Positions 62,901 to 64,000 of a stretch of DNA of 64,000 nt are shown piece after piece (the first letter of the stretch is position 1; every line of letters begins with the position of its first letter). A program made the translations under genes and the position numbers. The notes beneath the pieces were generated by a model. The model saw nothing but the letters and a program-made list of their open reading frames with translations. It was not told the origin of the DNA and did no database searches. The DNA is taken from the NCBI RefSeq assembly GCF_040958095.1, contig NC_091160.1, positions 36,202,236 through 36,266,235 on the forward strand. Reading direction: 5' to 3'. This DNA comes from Procambarus clarkii. Taxonomy: Eukaryota > Arthropoda > Malacostraca > Decapoda > Cambaridae.

Positions 62901-64000
62901 TAAACAATGCATTTAAAATGTACAGTGTAAGTACACTTTGTACTTAAACTTTGTACTTGCTTACTTTGTAAGTACACCGTTTCTTATACTTTAAATAGTT
63001 TAACAAAAGATAGTTGACCAGACCACACACTTGAAGGTGAAGGGACGACGACGTTTCGGTCTGTCCTGGACCATTCTCGAAGTCGATCGTGGATGGTTCA
63101 CCTCGCGGTCACCTGTCCCCCAATAGAATTCTTGGTGACTCGGATACTTTTGATATCGTTCGCCTTACGCGTTTTTGTTCTCGTATTGGCATCCTTGGTG
63201 ATATTTAGCGTCCTCTGATTATTCCGCACATTTGATGGTGCTACATAGCCTTCCCGGTTTGGTGCCATCTTTTGATAATTACTTACTTGTGGATGGTCCA
63301 ATCGACTTGAGAATGGTCCAGGACGGACCGAAACGTCGTCGTCCCTTCACCTTCTAGTGTGTGGTCTGGTCAACATACTTTAGCCACGTTATTGTGACTC
63401 ATCGCCTGCAAAAAGATAGTTATTTAACTCAATGTTCAACTGTCGTCAAAATTGTCGCAACTGGTGCAGGTCTGGTGTACGTGGGAAACACTTGTGTACA
63501 CACCTCGGGCTGGCTGGCTGGGAAGGCTTGGCCTCTTGCTGTGCCAAGGTAAATTGGATGAAAAGCATTCAGTTGTTAGGTTTTATTGTCATGTTGGTCA
63601 TGGTAATTATATTGTAAACTAATAATTATGTGCTGGTTACAGCCACTGTCACAAGATAGAGAAGCATGGGATGGAGACAGGGGACGCTCGTCTTCAGTGT
63701 ATGGCTTCTCCGAATGTTTTTCAGAAGAAATGCAAAGGTGATATTTTATTTTTATTTTTTTCCATGTCATTATTGTTGTTTTGTGTACTTCTTTTATATA
63801 GTAACTTCCAAATTAATACTATAGCATCTTAAATGCTTAAAAAATGCACAGTAAATTGATTCAGCAATATTCTTAATGATGTAATATAAAGCATGAGCAG
63901 CTGTGCACATTATTATTGTTTAAAATGTCTTAATTTCTTTTTAGGTTTGAGGATAATCGCAGACGTGAAAGATTTGGGTTGGAATCTCGTTTCACCGATG
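38781..64000 (+). CDS. YLPM1: YLP-motif-containing protein 1-like nuclear protein with giant RGG region (partial, runs off the right edge)
   Basis: Coding join: 38781-38837, 42414-42569, 43211-44049, 45905-45972, 47916-48025, 49755-50106, 50971-54449, 55547-55617, 55976-56083, 56604-56786, 58254-58453, 60484-61164, 63643-63737, 63945-64000+. This gives over 2,100 aa. All introns are GT..AG and phases match, except that exon 3 changes frame once internally. In order: a Trp/Gln/Ala-rich N-terminus, YGMYGMYG, Pro-rich and acidic tracts, a Trp/charged helical block ([15 protein letters not shown], then [18 protein letters not shown]), about 1,160 residues of RGG repeats, [10 protein letters not shown], GGPxRQD repeats and an Arg-rich end. 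YLPM1/ZAP3 proteins are nuclear, bind RNA and protein phosphatase 1, and end in a P-loop kinase-like domain that would lie past 64,000. The family call rests on the helical block and architecture. Another RGG-type nuclear protein is the alternative. Confidence 0.68.
39281..41368. repeat. 28-30-bp minisatellite, about 2.1 kb, in intron 1
   Basis: The unit is GTTGTACAGTGTTTCCTCCT followed by AATGGGGGT or TATGGGGGT with a variable G-run. Units reading CCTAATGG dominate to about 40,170; units reading CCTTATGG dominate after that. About 70 copies. Long open frames through it (for example 40,329-41,306) are artefacts. Confidence 0.96.
41369..42413. other. Remainder of YLPM1-like intron 1
   Basis: AT-rich. 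An inverted LINE 3'-end repeat lies at about 42,285-42,330 (TTATGCACCCCATACCCATC). A perfect 18-bp hairpin lies at 42,332-42,369, with left arm ATTCCCACATTTATTCTG and a 2-bp loop, 45 bp before the exon 2 acceptor. No gene is seen. Confidence 0.6.
42414..42569 (+). CDS. YLPM1: YLPM1-like, coding exon 2
   Basis: The exon follows TTGTTGCAG and ends at GTAAGT, phase 0 at both ends. It encodes [20 protein letters not shown], then Thr and Ala runs from ACT and GCN triplets, then NPWVWGQTG. Confidence 0.85.
43211..44049 (+). CDS. YLPM1: YLPM1-like, coding exon 3 (contains a frameshift)
   Basis: The exon follows TTGTTTACAG. It starts in frame as [20 protein letters not shown]...[18 protein letters not shown] but meets TAG at about 43,403. 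The protein continues in the +1 frame as [20 protein letters not shown] and then poly-Pro, poly-Glu and Gly/Asn-rich sequence, ending in phase 1 at GTATGT. The exon length (839 nt) leaves remainder 2 where 1 is required, confirming a one-base gain or two-base loss between about 43,330 and 43,402. An assembly error is the simplest cause. Confidence 0.78.
44050..45904 (+). other. YLPM1-like intron 3: contents
   Basis: AT-rich with a C-run at about 44,859-44,875 and a 30-bp CACACCACCTCAACCACATC tandem repeat (45,640-45,720). No exon or recognisable transposon is seen. Confidence 0.6.
45905..45972 (+). CDS. YLPM1: YLPM1-like, coding exon 4
   Basis: The exon lies between GCTATTATAG and GTGAGT. 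It encodes (split His) [20 protein letters not shown] and EK. Confidence 0.8.
46260..46350 (+). repeat. Dispersed repeat, copy A
   Basis: GAGCCTGGCCTCGGGCTGGG and TTGGGGAGTAGAAGAACTCC; the second copy is at 55,055-55,125. It lies in YLPM1-like intron 4. Confidence 0.65.
46724..47758 (-). mobile_element. Internally deleted Tigger/pogo-type DNA transposon
   Basis: The ends CAGTGGTACCTC and (reverse complement) CAGTGACACCTC are each flanked by TA, as in Tc1/mariner-superfamily insertions. The minus strand encodes a truncated transposase start with [20 protein letters not shown] and [11 protein letters not shown], a CENP-B-like helix-turn-helix. It then jumps to the element's C-terminal sequences ([17 protein letters not shown]). 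The catalytic DDE part is gone, so it is non-autonomous. It sits in YLPM1-like intron 4. Confidence 0.82.
47916..48025 (+). CDS. YLPM1: YLPM1-like, coding exon 5
   Basis: The exon follows CCTTTACAG and ends in phase 2 at GTATGT. It encodes [37 protein letters not shown]. This Trp-patterned amphipathic segment is the best family marker in the window. Confidence 0.88.
48026..49754 (+). other. YLPM1-like intron 5: contents
   Basis: C-runs at about 48,049-48,063 and 48,810-48,824, and a 300-bp TAGA/TATAGA microsatellite at 49,020-49,325. The remainder is AT-rich with no exon seen. Confidence 0.7.
49020..49325. repeat. (GATA)n-type microsatellite
   Basis: Mixed TAGA and TATAGATAGA units over about 300 bp, most regular (TAGATAGATATA) in the middle. 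Confidence 0.93.
49755..50106 (+). CDS. YLPM1: YLPM1-like, coding exon 6
   Basis: The exon follows TTTTATAAG and ends at GTAGGT in phase 0. It encodes [20 protein letters not shown], then [12 protein letters not shown], a Gly/Pro/Ala linker and [18 protein letters not shown]. It continues the helical block of exon 5 and links it to the RGG region. Confidence 0.88.
50971..54449 (+). CDS. YLPM1: YLPM1-like, coding exon 7: giant RGG-repeat exon
   Basis: One exon of 3,479 nt (about 1,160 codons) follows TTGTCCACAG and ends in phase 2 at GTGGGT. Three repeat zones follow one another. Zone one is GRGGFDQ heptads (about 51,200-51,560). Zone two is GGLGQDLGR nonads with some 8-residue forms lacking one Gly (about 51,700-52,370). 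Between and after them lie diverged GRGGFNQ units (to about 53,050). Zone three is GRGRGGNDQ-type decads (about 53,870-54,345). The region should be disordered, strongly positive at Arg-Gly sites and a likely arginine-methylation and RNA-binding platform. The antisense open frame at 51,128-52,480 is a mirror of the repeats. Confidence 0.88.
51200..51560 (+). repeat. 21-bp coding repeat (GRGGFDQ)
   Basis: About 17 units, GGGCGAGGAGGATTTGATCA with synonymous changes (GGTCGA, GGCCGA, GGACGA; GATCAG, GATCAA, GATAAA). F/L and Q/K replacements are the main amino-acid changes. Every unit is a multiple of three. Confidence 0.93.
51700..52375 (+). repeat. 27/24-bp coding repeat (GGLGQDLGR)
   Basis: About 27 units built on GGACTTGGTCAAGACCTAGG. 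Some units lack one GGA codon, giving 24-bp forms clustered at about 52,020-52,125 and again after 52,220. The GACCTA/GATCTA alternation marks blocks of recently copied units. The frame is kept throughout. Confidence 0.94.
53870..54345 (+). repeat. 30-bp coding repeat ([10 protein letters not shown]-type)
   Basis: About 15 decapeptide units. The last four (GGTCGAGGAGGAAATGATCA and similar) are nearly identical, while earlier ones drift to SRSGNED and ERGGNDK. Confidence 0.9.
54450..55546 (+). other. YLPM1-like intron 7: contents
   Basis: AT-rich start, then a dispersed repeat at 55,055-55,125 (CTGGCCTCGGGCCAGGCTTG, relative at 46,260). No exon is seen. Confidence 0.6.
55547..55617 (+). CDS. 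YLPM1: YLPM1-like, coding exon 8
   Basis: The exon follows ATCATTACAG and ends in phase 1 at GTGAGT. It encodes [20 protein letters not shown] and GGF, still RG-rich. Confidence 0.83.
55976..56083 (+). CDS. YLPM1: YLPM1-like, coding exon 9
   Basis: The exon follows TCTTGGCAG and ends in phase 1 at GTAGGG. It encodes (split Asp) [20 protein letters not shown] and [15 protein letters not shown]. Confidence 0.83.
56604..56786 (+). CDS. YLPM1: YLPM1-like, coding exon 10
   Basis: The exon follows TTTTAATCAG and ends in phase 1 at GTAAGA. It encodes [20 protein letters not shown], then [20 protein letters not shown], then [13 protein letters not shown]. The Lys-rich stretch resembles a nuclear localisation signal. 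Confidence 0.85.
   Translation: MTDGNKSSEILIWASEDLQRFLVWTWLVNHPRRRRERKRVVNKRRIPLRRLCSMTRRMRK
56787..58253 (+). other. YLPM1-like intron 10: contents
   Basis: A solo arm of a foldback element lies at 56,945-57,010 (ATGGTCCAGGACGGATCAAA), related to 63,013-63,375. A Tigger-type MITE lies at 57,703-57,931. The rest is AT-rich. Confidence 0.65.
57703..57931. mobile_element. Tigger-type MITE, 229 bp
   Basis: Starts CAGTGGAACCTCAAGTGACG and ends CGAGGCGCCACTG. The terminal 12 bases are inverted repeats with two mismatches, and TA flanks both sides. No transposase is present. The ends are close to those of the element at 46,724-47,758. Confidence 0.83.
58254..58453 (+). CDS. YLPM1: YLPM1-like, coding exon 11
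   Basis: The exon follows TTTACTTCAG and ends at GTAAGT in phase 0. It encodes [36 protein letters not shown] and a Glu/Lys-rich tail. The hydrophobic-aromatic [10 protein letters not shown] within charged sequence looks like a conserved short motif. Confidence 0.86.
58590..58890 (-). mobile_element. LINE pol tail (minus orientation)
   Basis: Reading the minus strand, [14 protein letters not shown] and then FKRELDK-like peptides in shifted frames match the C-terminal block of the element at 4344-5027. It lies in YLPM1-like intron 11. Confidence 0.65.
59050..59268. mobile_element. Foldback MITE with long inverted arms
   Basis: The left arm GTCAGACAACAGAGGAAGAA, TTGAAACAGGAATTTCCTTA (about 59,050-59,110) faces the right arm TAAAGGAAATTCCTGTTTCA, ATTCTTCCTCCGTGGTCTGA (about 59,213-59,258). 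A few mismatches. The spacer carries the duplicated word GTCTGAATA. Confidence 0.78.
60484..61164 (+). CDS. YLPM1: YLPM1-like, coding exon 12: GGPxRQD repeats
   Basis: The exon follows TATTTGCAG and ends at GTAAGA in phase 0. It encodes [15 protein letters not shown] and then about 16 octapeptides [16 protein letters not shown] and relatives. These decay into [16 protein letters not shown]-type units and end [18 protein letters not shown]. The unit is 24 bp. The same Arg/Gly/Gln/Asp composition as exon 7 suggests independent growth of a similar disordered segment. Confidence 0.86.
60530..60830 (+). repeat. 24-bp coding repeat (GGPPRQDI)
   Basis: Units such as GGAGGTCCACCAAGACAGGA and GGGGGTCCACAAAGACAAGA form two sub-blocks (GGPPRQDI, then GGPQRQDF). 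Two shortened 21-bp units lack one codon (GGPRQDL). Confidence 0.9.
61165..63642 (+). other. YLPM1-like intron 12: contents
   Basis: A decayed repeat lies at 61,600-61,960, whose minus strand gives a 65-residue open frame of unclear origin next to a CCACGGCCCGGTCCTCGGCC SINE-tail-like word. The foldback element at 63,013-63,375 follows. No further exon was found, but a short one could be missed. Confidence 0.55.
63013..63375. mobile_element. Foldback element of about 360 bp
   Basis: The left arm GTTGACCAGACCACACACTT, GAAGGTGAAGGGACGACGAC, GTTTCGGTCTGTCCTGGACC faces the right arm from ATCGACTTGAGAATGGTCCA to GTGTGGTCTGGTCAAC. Arms are about 75 bp with few mismatches. A 67-residue minus-strand open frame fills the spacer, with no known product. 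Confidence 0.85.
63643..63737 (+). CDS. YLPM1: YLPM1-like, coding exon 13
   Basis: The exon follows CTGGTTACAG and ends in phase 2 at GTGATA. It encodes [31 protein letters not shown] and a split Arg. The donor is weaker than the others. Confidence 0.75.
63945..64000 (+). CDS. YLPM1: YLPM1-like, coding exon 14 (cut by the window edge)
   Basis: The exon follows TCTTTTTAG. It completes the split Arg and encodes [18 protein letters not shown] before the window ends. The frame is open at the edge. Confidence 0.78.

Overview
The window is eukaryotic nuclear DNA, almost certainly from a decapod crustacean and probably crayfish-like. The evidence is split genes with GT..AG introns, very large introns, dense micro- and minisatellites, and several interspersed repeat families that I recognise from decapod genomes: a tRNA-derived SINE, LINE pol tails, Tigger-type DNA elements and foldback MITEs. 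The taxon is inferred from familiarity and was not searched. There is no bacterial, plasmid or CRISPR content.

Layout. 1-14,000 is minisatellite-rich: about ten arrays with 14- to 92-bp units, a SINE and LINE pol remnants. It also holds one candidate two-exon gene (5452-8514) with a membrane-anchor-like N-terminus and a 33-bp coding repeat. 14,500-27,280 is a five-exon plus-strand gene for a GLTP-fold lipid transfer protein, a ceramide-1-phosphate transfer protein (CPTP) homologue. I rebuilt it end to end at 264 aa with all phases matching and the five headgroup-binding residues kept. Its introns hold two dead tyrosine-recombinase (DIRS-like) retroelements, a LINE endonuclease fragment and a long near-perfect hairpin. 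27,300-38,700 has no host gene that I can support; it holds minus-strand LINE fragments, a MITE nested in one of them, a SINE and nested repeats.

38,781 to the end of the window is one large plus-strand gene. At least 14 coding exons are joined in phase except for one frameshift in exon 3, and the gene runs off the right edge. The product, over 2,100 aa here, resembles a YLP-motif-containing protein 1 (YLPM1/ZAP3) homologue. A conserved Trp/charged helical segment (exons 5-6) sits among disordered regions: a Pro/Gly-rich N-terminus, a single 3.5-kb RGG-repeat exon, and a GGPxRQD repeat exon. Its introns carry a 2-kb minisatellite, an internally deleted Tigger element, a Tigger-type MITE and two foldback elements.

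The two well-supported genes share orientation but no pathway. I see no multi-gene system. The most notable features are the tandem-repeat growth inside the reading frame of the YLPM1-like protein and the layered, directionally homogenised minisatellites.
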